In this document: one piece after another, positions 55,118 through 64,000 of the stretch
Numbering within the stretch: the stretch's first letter is position 1
Layout: every line of letters starts with the position of its first letter
Assembly: GCF_035510375.1 (NCBI RefSeq)
Contig: NZ_DATKHG010000046.1
DNA: 64,000 nucleotides
Strand: one strand, 5' to 3'
From: Paenibacillus_I sp035510375
GTDB lineage: Bacteria > Bacillota > Bacilli > Paenibacillales > Paenibacillaceae
Translations under genes and position numbers: made by a program
Notes under the pieces: model-generated
Told to the model about the DNA's origin: nothing
The model's input: the letters and a program-made list of their open reading frames with translations, nothing else
Databases searched by the model: none

Positions 55118-56056
55118 ATGGAAGCTTTGGCGCTTGAGCGCAAAGCGGAACAGAACCGCGAATTGCGCGAGCGGCTGCTGCATTTGAAGAAAGAACGCAA
55201 TGCCATTATTCTTGCTCATTATTATCAGCGTGACGAGATTCAGGAGGTTGCGGATTTCCGCGGCGATTCATTTCTGCTCGCACAGAAGGCCGCGCAGACG
55301 GACGCGGACACGATCGTTTTTTGCGGCGTGCATTTTATGGGGGAAAGCGCCAAAATTCTCGCTCCGAACAAGACGGTCATCATCCCGGATGAGCGCGCGG
55401 GGTGCCCGATGGCCGACATGGTCAATGTCGAGGGGCTGCGCAAGCTGAAGGCTCAGCATCCGAACGCCACGGTCGTCACTTACATCAACTCGTCGGCGGA
55501 GGTCAAGGCGGAGACGGATATTTGCTGCACGTCGGCGAACGCCGTCAAGGTCGTCAACTCGGTGGAAAGCGACGAGGTGATCTGGGTTCCGGACAAAAAT
55601 CTCGGCCACTACGTACAGCAGCATACCGACAAGAAAATGATCCTTTGGGAGGGTTACTGCAATACGCATGACATGCTGACCGTGAAAGACGTCGAGGAGA
55701 TGAAGGCGAAGCATCCGGAAGCGCTGTTCGTCGTCCATCCGGAGTGCCGTCCGGAGGTTGTGGCGCTCGGCGATTTCGTCGGCAGCACGACGGCGATCAT
55801 CAAGTTCTGCAAGGAGTCGGCCTATAAGGAATTCATCGTGGGCACCGAGGACGGAACCGGCTACCAGCTGCGGCTCGACAGTCCGGACAAGACGTTTCAT
55901 TTCGCCACCAAATACCTCGTCTGCCCGAATATGAAAGTGAACAATCTCAAAAAGCTCGTGAAGTGTCTGGAAACGATGCAGCCGCAAATTTATGTGCCGC
56001 CTCAAGTGGCCGACAAAGCCCGTTTATCTCTGGAGCGCATGCTGCAAGTGAAGTAG
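55118..56056 (+). CDS. nadA: Quinolinate synthase A
   Basis: 312 aa, short-form NadA. It condenses iminoaspartate with dihydroxyacetone phosphate to quinolinate on a 4Fe-4S cluster. Conserved stretches include ILAHYYQRDEIQEVADFRGD, CGVHFMGESAKIL with Cys69, CCTSANAV with Cys136/137, HPECRPEV with Cys210 and CPNMKVNNL with Cys269; three of these cysteines are expected to hold the cluster. ATG 55118 follows GAAGGAGAGG. It heads a nadA-nadB-nadC set and has a promoter about 140 bases upstream. Confidence 0.94.
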   Translation: MEALALERKAEQNRELRERLLHLKKERNAIILAHYYQRDEIQEVADFRGDSFLLAQKAAQTDADTIVFCGVHFMGESAKILAPNKTVIIPDERAGCPMADMVNVEGLRKLKAQHPNATVVTYINSSAEVKAETDICCTSANAVKVVNSVESDEVIWVPDKNLGHYVQQHTDKKMILWEGYCNTHDMLTVKDVEEMKAKHPEALFVVHPECRPEVVALGDFVGSTTAIIKFCKESAYKEFIVGTEDGTGYQLRLDSPDKTFHFATKYLVCPNMKVNNLKKLVKCLETMQPQIYVPPQVADKARLSLERMLQVK

Positions 56057-56128
56057 CATGCGCTGCTTCATGCCCGGACAAGCGGAGTCAATTTGCCGGC
56101 CGTCGGCAGGGAAGTGGAGGATCGCCCG

Positions 56129-57742
56129 ATGATTCCAAGATATTTGGTCGACGAGGAGCTGCAGAGGCTCCCCGTGGTCGATACGGACGTGATCGTAATC
56201 GGGGCCGGCATTGCCGGTCTTTTTACCGCCATCAAGTCAAGCGAGCGCCATTCGGTGCTGATGATCACGAAAAAGTCGCTGCTCGACAGCAATACCCGTT
56301 ACGCGCAAGGCGGCATTGCCGCGGTGACGTCCCCCGAGGACTCGCCGGCCTTTCACCGTCAGGATACGCTGATCGCAGGAGCGGGTTTATGCAAGCATGC
56401 TGCCGTCGATGTGCTTGTGCATGAAGGGCCGCAAGGCGTGAGGGATTTGATCCGGATGGGCACGCAATTCGACCGGGAGAACGGCGAATATGCGCTCACC
56501 AAAGAAGGGGCGCACAGTCAGCGCCGTATTCTGCATGCGAACGGCGATGCGACCGGCTATGAAATCGTGAGGGCGTTGTCCGAGAAGGCGAAGGATGATC
56601 CGAACATCGAGGTGTGGGACGATCATTTCGTCATCGACCTGATCACGCAGGATGGAGAATGCTGCGGCGCGCTTGTGCAGAAGCCGGACGGCACGCGGCT
56701 GCTCGTCCGCGGCAAGGCGACGATTCTGTGCTCGGGCGGAGCCGGCCAGCTGTACCGTTATACGACGAATCCGGACGTTGCGACTGGCGATGGCATCGCG
56801 ATGGCCTACCGGGCCGGCGCCTATATCCAGGATGTGGAATTCATTCAATTTCATCCGACATCGCTCTGCTACCCGGGAGCGCCGCGTTTTCTTATATCGG
56901 AGGCGGTGCGCGGAGAGGGGGCCGTTCTGCGCAATATCAAAGGCGAACGGTTCATGGAGCGCTATCACGAGCAGCTTGAGCTTGCGCCGCGCGATGTGGT
57001 CGCCCGGGCGATCGTCAGCGAGATGGAACTGACGAAGTCGACGTTCGTCTACATCGACATCACCCATGAATCGGCGGAGCTCGTGAAGCATCGTTTTCCT
57101 AATATATACGAATTCTGTCTGAGCTACGGCCTCGACCTGACGACGGACTGGATTCCGGTAGCCCCCGCAGCTCATTATATGATGGGCGGCGTCAAAACCG
57201 ACCTGAGCGGAGAGACGAATATTAAACGTCTGTTCGCGTGCGGGGAGGTCTCGTCAACCGGCGTGCACGGCGCGAACCGTCTTGCCAGCAACTCGTTGTC
57301 CGAGGCGATCGTTTTCGGGCGAAGAATTGTGGAGCGCATCGAGAAGCTCGAGCCGTTAACCGACATGCGGGAGATGGAAATCGCTTCGGTGCGCAGCGCC
57401 TCGTCGATTCAAGCGGTCGTCGAGAAGCGCCTGAAGCTGCAGAAAATCATGGTGCGTTATTCCGGTTTGCGCCGCGACGCCAACGGGCTTCAAAAAGGGC
57501 TCGACGAGCTGAAGCGGCAGCTGCCGATTTTCCGGACGGTGCTGACGAAGCGGGAGGAGTACGAGTTTGCGAATCTGCTGACTTGCGCCCTGCTGACGAC
57601 GCAAGCGGCGCTTGCGCGGGAGGAAAGCCGGGGCGCGCATTCGCGGGAAGATTTTCCGGAACGGGACGACCTGCTCTGGCGCAAGCACACCGTGCTGCAC
57701 CGGGACTTCGGGATGATGGAGGAGCGAATCGACGATGTTTGA
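56129..57742 (+). CDS. nadB: L-aspartate oxidase
   Basis: 537 aa FAD-dependent oxidase, which makes iminoaspartate for NadA. The dinucleotide-binding motif is VIVIGAGIAGLFTAIK (about residues 20-35), then STRYAQGGIAA-like NTRYAQGGIAAV, and HPTSLCYPGAPRFLISEAVR with the substrate histidine, plus GEVSSTGVHGANRLASNSL. ATG 56129 was selected because GTGGAGGA lies 9 bases upstream; the frame opens at 56093. It overlaps nadC by 8 bases. Confidence 0.93.
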   Translation: MIPRYLVDEELQRLPVVDTDVIVIGAGIAGLFTAIKSSERHSVLMITKKSLLDSNTRYAQGGIAAVTSPEDSPAFHRQDTLIAGAGLCKHAAVDVLVHEGPQGVRDLIRMGTQFDRENGEYALTKEGAHSQRRILHANGDATGYEIVRALSEKAKDDPNIEVWDDHFVIDLITQDGECCGALVQKPDGTRLLVRGKATILCSGGAGQLYRYTTNPDVATGDGIAMAYRAGAYIQDVEFIQFHPTSLCYPGAPRFLISEAVRGEGAVLRNIKGERFMERYHEQLELAPRDVVARAIVSEMELTKSTFVYIDITHESAELVKHRFPNIYEFCLSYGLDLTTDWIPVAPAAHYMMGGVKTDLSGETNIKRLFACGEVSSTGVHGANRLASNSLSEAIVFGRRIVERIEKLEPLTDMREMEIASVRSASSIQAVVEKRLKLQKIMVRYSGLRRDANGLQKGLDELKRQLPIFRTVLTKREEYEFANLLTCALLTTQAALAREESRGAHSREDFPERDDLLWRKHTVLHRDFGMMEERIDDV

Positions 57743-58616
57743 GTTGAACCGGTATAATCAGGCGATCCGGGAGCAGATTGCGGCATGGCTGGCGGAGGAC
57801 GTGGGCTTCGGCGATGTCACGACGGAGACGACCATCCCGGCGGGGCGGACCGCAACGGCCGTCATTCATGTGAAGGAGGACGGCGTCATTGCGGGCATGC
57901 CGGTGGCGCGGCTTGTTTTTCATATCGTCGATCCGTCGCTGTCGTTTCGGCCGATGGTCGAGGACGGTACATCTGTTGCAAAAGGGACGGTGCTTGCCGA
58001 AATCGAAGGAAGCGTCCACAGCCTGCTGACCGGCGAACGGCTGGCGCTGAACCTGATGCAGCGGTTGTCCGGCATCGCCACGAAAACCCGCCGGTTCGTC
58101 GAAGCGCTGGAAGGGCTGCCCGTCCGGTTGGTCGATACCCGCAAGACGACGCCAGGCCACCGGCTGCTTGAGAAATATGCGGTGCGCACCGGCGGAGGAG
58201 CCAACCACCGGTTCGGCTTGTACGATGCGGTCATGATCAAGGACAACCATATCAAGGGCGCCGGCGGCATCCGGGAAGCGGTGGAAGCGGCGCGGGCGCG
58301 CATTCCCCATACGATGACGATCGAAGTGGAGACGGAATCGCTCGAGCAGGTCGAAGAAGCGCTCGACGCCGGAGCCGATATCATTATGCTCGACAATATG
58401 CCCCCGGAGCGGATGGCGGAAGCGGTGCGCCGCATCAAGTCGCGCGCTCCTCACGTTACCGTCGAGGCATCGGGCGGGGTTCGGCTTGATACGGTGCGGA
58501 GCATCGCGGCCGCGGGCGTGGATGTCATTTCTGTCGGAAGCTTGACGTACTCGTTCGACGCGCTGGACATCAGCCTGGACCTGGGCGGGAAGAAACCCGG
58601 AGGCCGCGGGGCATGA
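57735..58616 (+). CDS. nadC: Nicotinate-nucleotide pyrophosphorylase (quinolinate phosphoribosyltransferase)
   Basis: 293 aa. It converts quinolinate and PRPP to nicotinate mononucleotide. EDVGFGDVTTETTIP near residues 17-31, RLALNLMQRLSGIAT near 100, VDTRKTTPGHRLLEKYAV near 135 and GGGANHRFGLYDAVMIKDNH (about 155-174) are all standard. It starts inside the end of nadB and overlaps coaX by four bases (ATGA). With nadA and nadB it completes de novo nicotinate nucleotide synthesis. Confidence 0.95.
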   Translation: MFELNRYNQAIREQIAAWLAEDVGFGDVTTETTIPAGRTATAVIHVKEDGVIAGMPVARLVFHIVDPSLSFRPMVEDGTSVAKGTVLAEIEGSVHSLLTGERLALNLMQRLSGIATKTRRFVEALEGLPVRLVDTRKTTPGHRLLEKYAVRTGGGANHRFGLYDAVMIKDNHIKGAGGIREAVEAARARIPHTMTIEVETESLEQVEEALDAGADIIMLDNMPPERMAEAVRRIKSRAPHVTVEASGGVRLDTVRSIAAAGVDVISVGSLTYSFDALDISLDLGGKKPGGRGA

Positions 58617-59383
58617 TACTTGTCGTTGACGTAGGGAATACAAATATCGTACTGGGCATTTACCGCGGCAATCGGCTGCTTCACCATTGGCGGCTCAGCA
58701 CGAACCGGTCCGCCACCGTCGACGAGTACGGCATTACGATCCACAATCTGTTTGCGTATGCGGGGCTGCAGATGAGCGACATCGACGGCGTCATCATTTC
58801 GTCGGTCGTGCCGCCGCTGATGCGCACGCTGGAGCAGCTGTGCAGCGGCTATTTTCGCAAGACCCCGTACATCGTGGGACCGGGCATCAAGACGGGACTC
58901 AACATCCGTTACGAGAATCCGCGCGAGGTGGGAGCCGACCGGATCGTCAACGCGGTCGCGGCGATCGAGAAATATGGCCCGCCGCTGATTGTGGTCGATT
59001 TCGGCACGGCCACGACGTTCGATTACATCGACCAGGCGGGCAATTATTTGGGCGGGGCGATTGTGCCTGGCATCGGCATATCGACCGAGGCGCTGTACCA
59101 ACGGGCGGCCAAGCTGCCCCGGATCGAGCTGGTGAAGCCGAAAAGCGTCATCGGGCGCAATCCCGTGACGTCGATGCAGGCAGGCATTATTTACGGCTAC
59201 GCAGGCCAGGTAGACGGCATCGTCAGCCGGATAAAGGCCGAGTTCCGAACGAATCCGCGCGTTATAGCGACCGGCGGACTGGCGGAGCTCATTGCCGGCG
59301 AGTCGGAGGCGATTCAGGAAGTCGATCCGCTGCTCACGCTGGACGGATTGCGGATTATATACGACCGCAACATGGAAGCTTAA
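58613..59383 (+). CDS. coaX: Type III pantothenate kinase
   Basis: 256 aa CoaX-type kinase, first step of CoA synthesis from pantothenate. The ASKHA-fold motifs are DVGNTNIVLGIY at the N-terminus, NPREVGADRIVNAVAA near residue 105 and VVDFGTATTFDYID near 127. CoaX is not inhibited by CoA, unlike CoaA. ATG 58613 overlaps the nadC stop. The frame of this gene and the next (hslO) overlap in open reading, but hslO starts at 59404. Confidence 0.94.
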   Translation: MILVVDVGNTNIVLGIYRGNRLLHHWRLSTNRSATVDEYGITIHNLFAYAGLQMSDIDGVIISSVVPPLMRTLEQLCSGYFRKTPYIVGPGIKTGLNIRYENPREVGADRIVNAVAAIEKYGPPLIVVDFGTATTFDYIDQAGNYLGGAIVPGIGISTEALYQRAAKLPRIELVKPKSVIGRNPVTSMQAGIIYGYAGQVDGIVSRIKAEFRTNPRVIATGGLAELIAGESEAIQEVDPLLTLDGLRIIYDRNMEA

Positions 59384-59403
59384 GGAACGGAGGGATGAAT
59401 GAA

Positions 59404-60333
59404 ATGGACAGGGAACCAACCGGCCAACCGGAAACGATAGCGAAGAAAGACGTGCTGGTGAGAGGAACCGCCTGGGGCGGCAAAATCCGCGTGTTCGCGG
59501 TGCGCGCGACCGCACTGGTCGACGAGATGCGGCGCAGGCACGATACTTATCCGACCGCTACGGCGGCGCTAGGGCGAACGGCCACCGCGGGCGCGATGAT
59601 GGGGGCCATGCTCAAAGGGGAAGAAAAGCTCACCATACAGGTCAAAGGGGACGGCCCGATCGGCCAGATCGTCGTCGATGCCAATGCGAAGGGCGAGGTG
59701 CGCGGCTATGCGGATCATCCGCAGGTGCATTTGGCCGGCAACCCGCAGGGTAAGCTGGACGTGGCCGGCGCGGTTGGACGAAGCGGCCATATCCACATCA
59801 TTAAGGATTTGGGGTTGAAGGAGCCGTATCGGGGAAGCGTCCCGATCATTTCCGGGGAGCTCGCGGAAGATTTCACCTATTATTTCTCCTCGTCGGAGCA
59901 GACCCCTTCGGCGGTCGGACTCGGCGTGCTTGTCGATACGGACGGCTCGGTGCTGCAGGCAGGCGGCTTCATCGTTCAGCTTATGCCGGGCATGTCCGAT
60001 GCGGATATTACGCGGCTTGAGCAGGCGTTGGCGGTGATGCCGCCGGTGACCGCCCTGCTCGATCAAGGGGAAACGCCGGAAGGCATACTCGGGTTCGCGG
60101 TCGGAGACGACCTCACGATTCACGATGAGATGCCGGTCGTTTTCAAGTGTAAATGCACGCGGGAGCGCGTGGAGCAAACACTCATCAGTATGGGCGAATC
60201 GGAACTGAAGCAATTGATCGAGGAAGAAGGAACAGCGCAAGTCGAATGCCATTTCTGCAACGAGACTTACATTTTCGACCGTCCGCATCTTGAAAGCCTG
60301 TTGGATCAAGCCAAGCCGAAGCCGATCCAATAA
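59404..60333 (+). CDS. hslO: Redox-regulated chaperone Hsp33
   Basis: 309 aa. Hsp33 is activated by oxidative unfolding when its zinc-bound cysteines form disulfides. The four cysteines are at 249, 251 (CKC), 282 and 285 (CHFC), the usual CxC...CxxC pattern. The N-terminal domain has ATAALGRTATAGAMMGAMLK and GDGPIGQIVVDANAKGEVRG. The start at ATG 59404 has GGAGG ten bases upstream; ATG 59395 in frame is too near. It follows coaX by 20 bases, as in B. subtilis. Confidence 0.94.
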   Translation: MDREPTGQPETIAKKDVLVRGTAWGGKIRVFAVRATALVDEMRRRHDTYPTATAALGRTATAGAMMGAMLKGEEKLTIQVKGDGPIGQIVVDANAKGEVRGYADHPQVHLAGNPQGKLDVAGAVGRSGHIHIIKDLGLKEPYRGSVPIISGELAEDFTYYFSSSEQTPSAVGLGVLVDTDGSVLQAGGFIVQLMPGMSDADITRLEQALAVMPPVTALLDQGETPEGILGFAVGDDLTIHDEMPVVFKCKCTRERVEQTLISMGESELKQLIEEEGTAQVECHFCNETYIFDRPHLESLLDQAKPKPIQ

Positions 60334-60348
60334 GCGGGGGCCGGATTC

Positions 60349-61341
60349 ATGAACAAATTGAACGCGCTGAAGGCCGTCGTCATCCTTCAAGCCGTCTGTC
60401 TAATCGTGTTGACTGTGATCGTCGCCGTTCGGCTCGTTCCGGATAACCGGCCGGAGCCTCCACTGCCGGGCGATCCGCCCGCGCCGAATGCCGGCGGGGA
60501 GGGCGGTGGCGGCGTCTCCGGCCGCCCGTACGGCCGTACGGTCGCTTCGATCGGGGATACCGTCATTACGCAAGGGATGCTTCAGCGGGAGCTGGAGAAG
60601 CAATACGGCGAATCCGTACTGCGGGCGATGCTGGTAAAGGAAGCCGTGAGGCTGGAGGCCGAGGCGTACAGGCTTGACGTTACGCCGGAGGAGCTGCAGG
60701 CAGAGCTCGACCTCATGATCGAAGGCTACGGCGACGAGGCGGCGTTCTTCGCATCGATGAAGGAGCAGCTGGGTATGGACCGGGAAACCGTCATCGCCGA
60801 TGTCAGGCAGCGGCTGCTGCTGGAGAAAATCGCGGTACGCTCGGTCGATATCGGCGACGACGAGGTGGAGGCTTATATACGCGACAATCCGGAGCAATTC
60901 GAGCCTGCCGTAAGGCTGGCGTTGTCTTGGATCGTGACGGCAACGAGCGGGGAGGCGGAAGAGATCCTTCGCATGCTGGAAGCGGGCGAATCGTTCGATG
61001 CGCTCGCGAGAGCTTATTCCATCGATGAATTTTCGGCCGACAACGGCGGCTCGATCGGCACGGTCGACGCCTCCGACCCGTTCGTCGACGAGGATCTGCT
61101 CGAGGCGGTCGGCGCGATTCAGCCGGGCGCCGTAACCGGTCCGGTTGAAGTCGATAGGGGCTGGGCCGTCGTGCGCCTCGACGAACGAACGATCGTTGAG
61201 ACGCCGGACAACCGCCGACTGCGGGAGAGGGTGAGGAAGCAGCTGGCGCTGGAGAAGGCCGATCCGCTTCCGGAGGTGGAGAACAGCCTGCTCGCCAAAT
61301 ACGGCGCGGAGTTTGTCCGTGAGCCCATGAACGGAGCATGA
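60349..61341 (+). CDS. yacD: Membrane-anchored parvulin-type foldase (YacD-like)
   Basis: 330 aa. One N-terminal membrane segment (about residues 7-28) is followed by a Pro/Gly-rich spacer, a SurA/PrsA-like N-terminal domain (about 60-165) and a PpiC-type isomerase domain (about 170-265: LSWIVTATSGEAEEILRML, YSIDEFSADNGGSIGTVD). There is no lipobox, unlike the PrsA-like gene at 26906. The role is probably folding of exported proteins; the isomerase active site is somewhat diverged. ATG 60349 follows GCGGGGG. It lies between hslO and cysK, the yacD place. Confidence 0.85.
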   Translation: MNKLNALKAVVILQAVCLIVLTVIVAVRLVPDNRPEPPLPGDPPAPNAGGEGGGGVSGRPYGRTVASIGDTVITQGMLQRELEKQYGESVLRAMLVKEAVRLEAEAYRLDVTPEELQAELDLMIEGYGDEAAFFASMKEQLGMDRETVIADVRQRLLLEKIAVRSVDIGDDEVEAYIRDNPEQFEPAVRLALSWIVTATSGEAEEILRMLEAGESFDALARAYSIDEFSADNGGSIGTVDASDPFVDEDLLEAVGAIQPGAVTGPVEVDRGWAVVRLDERTIVETPDNRRLRERVRKQLALEKADPLPEVENSLLAKYGAEFVREPMNGA

Positions 61342-61386
61342 AACGCTATGAATGATGAAGGAACTGTCCGGGCGATAAACTGGCTA

Positions 61387-61448
61387 TTGACAACGTGAGC
61401 CTGCGGTTGATAAGATAAAAACAGATCAAAACCTACTAAATTAGTCGG
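61387..61448 (+). promoter_or_regulatory. Promoter and candidate operator of cysK
   Basis: TTGACA (61387-61392), 18-base spacer and TAAGAT (61411-61416). A palindrome around ACTAA-A-TTAGT (61432-61448, CC/GG flanks) lies about 15-30 bases downstream of the -10, where a repressor would block transcription. CymR controls cysK in B. subtilis; assigning this site to CymR is inference. Confidence 0.55.
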
Positions 61449-61469
61449 AAATAAGGAGGCTCTTCCAAC

Positions 61470-62408
<939 letters not shown>

Positions 62409-62436
62409 TCCGAATTGGATCGGCAACAGCACAACT

Positions 62437-62467
62437 GCACCTCCGATTTCGGTCGGGGGTGCTTTTT
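62437..62467 (+). terminator. Terminator after cysK
   Basis: GCACCTCCG (62437-62445) pairs with CGGGGGTGC (62454-62462, one G-T pair), followed by TTTTT. Confidence 0.85.
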
Positions 62468-62500
62468 GGTTGACTGAACGCGGCCGCTCATCTTCGTGTG

Positions 62501-62529
62501 TTGACTTCGATCGAAGTTTTTCTCATACT
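62501..62529 (+). promoter_or_regulatory. Promoter of the pab/folate operon with a palindrome in the spacer
   Basis: TTGACT (62501-62506), 17-base spacer and CATACT (62524-62529). A perfect 14-base palindrome, ACTTCGATCGAAGT (62504-62517), overlaps the -35 and the spacer. Confidence 0.5.
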
Positions 62530-62578
62530 ATTGGCAATATGGATGGACCGGGCGTGAGGCTTGGAGGAAGGAAGATCG

Positions 62579-64000
62579 ATGGAAACGACAAGCTTGGCGC
62601 AGTGGACCGCTTGGCGCCGGGAAGGCTGCACGACGCTGCCGTTATTGCGGCGCATCCCGCTGGCGGAGAATGGGGATCGGCTGCGAACGTGGACCGGCGC
62701 GTGGAAGGCGGCGTCGGAGCATGCGATCGTGCTGGAGAGCGGCAAGGACGGACGTTACACTTATCTCGGCCTGCGCCCTTCCGCCGTGATTCGCGGATAC
62801 GCCAGACATGCGGAGATTATGCGGGCGGGCGCGGCGGACGCAAGGGTTATTTATGGCAAGCCGCTCGAAGTGGTACGCGAACATATGCGTTCCCGCAAGG
62901 GTCCCCGTGTCGAGGGAGGACCGAAGTGGACGGGCGGATTGGCCGGCTTCTGGTCCTATGATATTATTCGCTCCATCGAGCGGCTGCCCGAGCTGGCGGC
63001 CGACGATTTGGGCTTGCCGGAATATTTATTCCTGGAACTCGACGAATTGTGGATTATCGACCATGTGGAGCGCGCTTTGTACTGCTCGGTGCATACCGCG
63101 ATTGACAGCGCGCCTTCGGACAAAGCGGGTGATTCATGGTTAGAAACAACCTATGAATACGCGGTTCGCAAGCAGGAGGGGATGGCGGCCCTATGGGAGC
63201 GGATCGCGTCGGATGCGGACTCAACGGAAGAGGCTGCACGCCAAGCCGCCCGCCGGCGGCTGCTTGCCTCGGACAGCATGCATATCGATGTCGAGGCGAT
63301 GCAGGGACTGGCCTCTCCTTTTCCGAAGGGCGATTACATGAATGCCGTTTCCCGAATTCGCGGCTACATCGGGCAAGGCGACGTGTTTCAGGTCAACTTG
63401 TCGCTGCGGCAGAGCAAGGCGACGGACGCCGAGCCGGACGAGCTGTACGAGTGGCTGCGGCTGGTGAACCCGTCTCCTTATATGGGTTTCCTGCGCTGCC
63501 CCGATTTCAGCCTGGTATCGGCATCGCCCGAGCTGCTGGTTGAGCTGCGGGCCGGTCGGCTGTCGACCCGGCCGATCGCGGGGACGCGAAGGCGCGGCCG
63601 CACGCCGGAAGAGGACGGGCATATGGCGGAGGAGCTGCGGTCGAACGAGAAGGAGCGGGCGGAGCATATCATGCTCGTCGATCTGGAGCGCAACGATCTG
63701 GGGCGGATTTCGGCATACGGCACCGTCAAGGTCCGTGATTTTATGGTCATCGAATACTACTCGCACGTTATGCATCTCGTGTCGCAGGTTGAAGGCGAAC
63801 TGGCATCGGGCAAGGACGCGTTCGATGTGATTGCCGCGACTTTTCCGGGAGGGACGATTACGGGGGCGCCGAAAATCCGCACGATGGAAATTATCGAGGA
63901 GCTGGAGCCGACAAGGCGGGGACCGTATACCGGCTCGCTCGGCTGGATTGACTATGACGGCGATATGGAATTTAATATTATTATACGGACGATGATCGTA
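62579..64000 (+). CDS. pabB: Aminodeoxychorismate synthase component I (PabB), 3' end outside the window
   Basis: 474 codons are visible and the frame runs off the right edge. The chorismate-binding domain is clear: GYIGQGDVFQVNLS, SASPELLVE, TRPIAGTRRRG, NEKERAEHIMLVDLERNDLG and FPGGTITGAPKIRTMEIIEE. PabB aminates chorismate with PabA for folate synthesis. The PIAGT sequence has the alanine typical of anthranilate synthase TrpE, where E. coli PabB has lysine, so the reaction is assigned mainly from context: cysK-pabB is the conserved order in Bacillales. ATG 62579 follows GGAGGAAGGAAG. Confidence 0.85.
   Translation, partial: METTSLAQWTAWRREGCTTLPLLRRIPLAENGDRLRTWTGAWKAASEHAIVLESGKDGRYTYLGLRPSAVIRGYARHAEIMRAGAADARVIYGKPLEVVREHMRSRKGPRVEGGPKWTGGLAGFWSYDIIRSIERLPELAADDLGLPEYLFLELDELWIIDHVERALYCSVHTAIDSAPSDKAGDSWLETTYEYAVRKQEGMAALWERIASDADSTEEAARQAARRRLLASDSMHIDVEAMQGLASPFPKGDYMNAVSRIRGYIGQGDVFQVNLSLRQSKATDAEPDELYEWLRLVNPSPYMGFLRCPDFSLVSASPELLVELRAGRLSTRPIAGTRRRGRTPEEDGHMAEELRSNEKERAEHIMLVDLERNDLGRISAYGTVKVRDFMVIEYYSHVMHLVSQVEGELASGKDAFDVIAATFPGGTITGAPKIRTMEIIEELEPTRRGPYTGSLGWIDYDGDMEFNIIIRTMIV

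Overview
The window looks like origin-proximal chromosome of a GC-rich, endospore-forming member of the Paenibacillaceae (Paenibacillus/Cohnella/Thermobacillus type). The gene order follows the Bacillus subtilis yaaO-to-pabB core closely, the spore genes (csfB, yabG, sspF, spoVG, spoVT, yabP/yabQ, spoIIE) are Firmicute-specific, and nearly every gene is on the + strand, as expected for a leading strand just downstream of an rRNA operon. The genus is inference.

Layout. 1-463: end of an rRNA operon, with the 23S 3' end, a 5S gene carrying a 66-nt hairpin insertion, and its terminator. 484-3036: an unknown membrane protein (minus strand), csfB and a yaaO-type decarboxylase. 3115-8696: tmk, darA, yaaR, holB, ricT, yabA, a TrmN6-like methyltransferase and rsmI. 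8905-11535: abrB (minus), with a sigma-A promoter and Spo0A boxes, then an HD hydrolase and tatD. 11658-13318: a c-di-AMP riboswitch in front of yabE. 13525-22883: rnmV, rsmA, yabG, veg, sspF, ispE, purR, ridA, spoVG, glmU, ctc, a small minus-strand gene and pth. 22938-28087: fin, mfd and a PrsA-like foldase.

28271-37709 is an accessory nitrogen module set into the core between the foldase and spoVT. It has a urea-type ABC transporter (urtABCDE) behind a consensus promoter overlapped by a perfect GlnR/TnrA-type box. A second unit follows, with another perfect GlnR-type box, a guanidine-I (ykkC) riboswitch with intrinsic terminator, an NMT1/SsuA-type ABC transporter (binding protein, permease, ATPase), and an agmatinase-family enzyme with features of the Ni-dependent guanidine hydrolase GdmH. 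The coherent reading is nitrogen scavenging: guanidine is imported when present, hydrolysed to urea plus ammonia, and external urea is taken up by Urt. No urease or nickel chaperone gene lies in the window.

38267-54651 returns to the core: spoVT, a SpoVB/MurJ-like flippase, a 575-bp non-coding stretch full of small palindromes, yabN/mazG, hup, rqcP, yabP, yabQ, divIC, yabR, spoIIE, yabS, yabT, tilS, hpt and ftsH. 55118-64000 holds nadA-nadB-nadC-coaX-hslO, a second parvulin-type foldase, cysK and the start of pabB, which runs off the window.

Main points for a second look: the expanded 5S rRNA, the guanidine module with its unusually long riboswitch stems, structured leaders before ispE and yabR, and the palindrome cluster before mazG.
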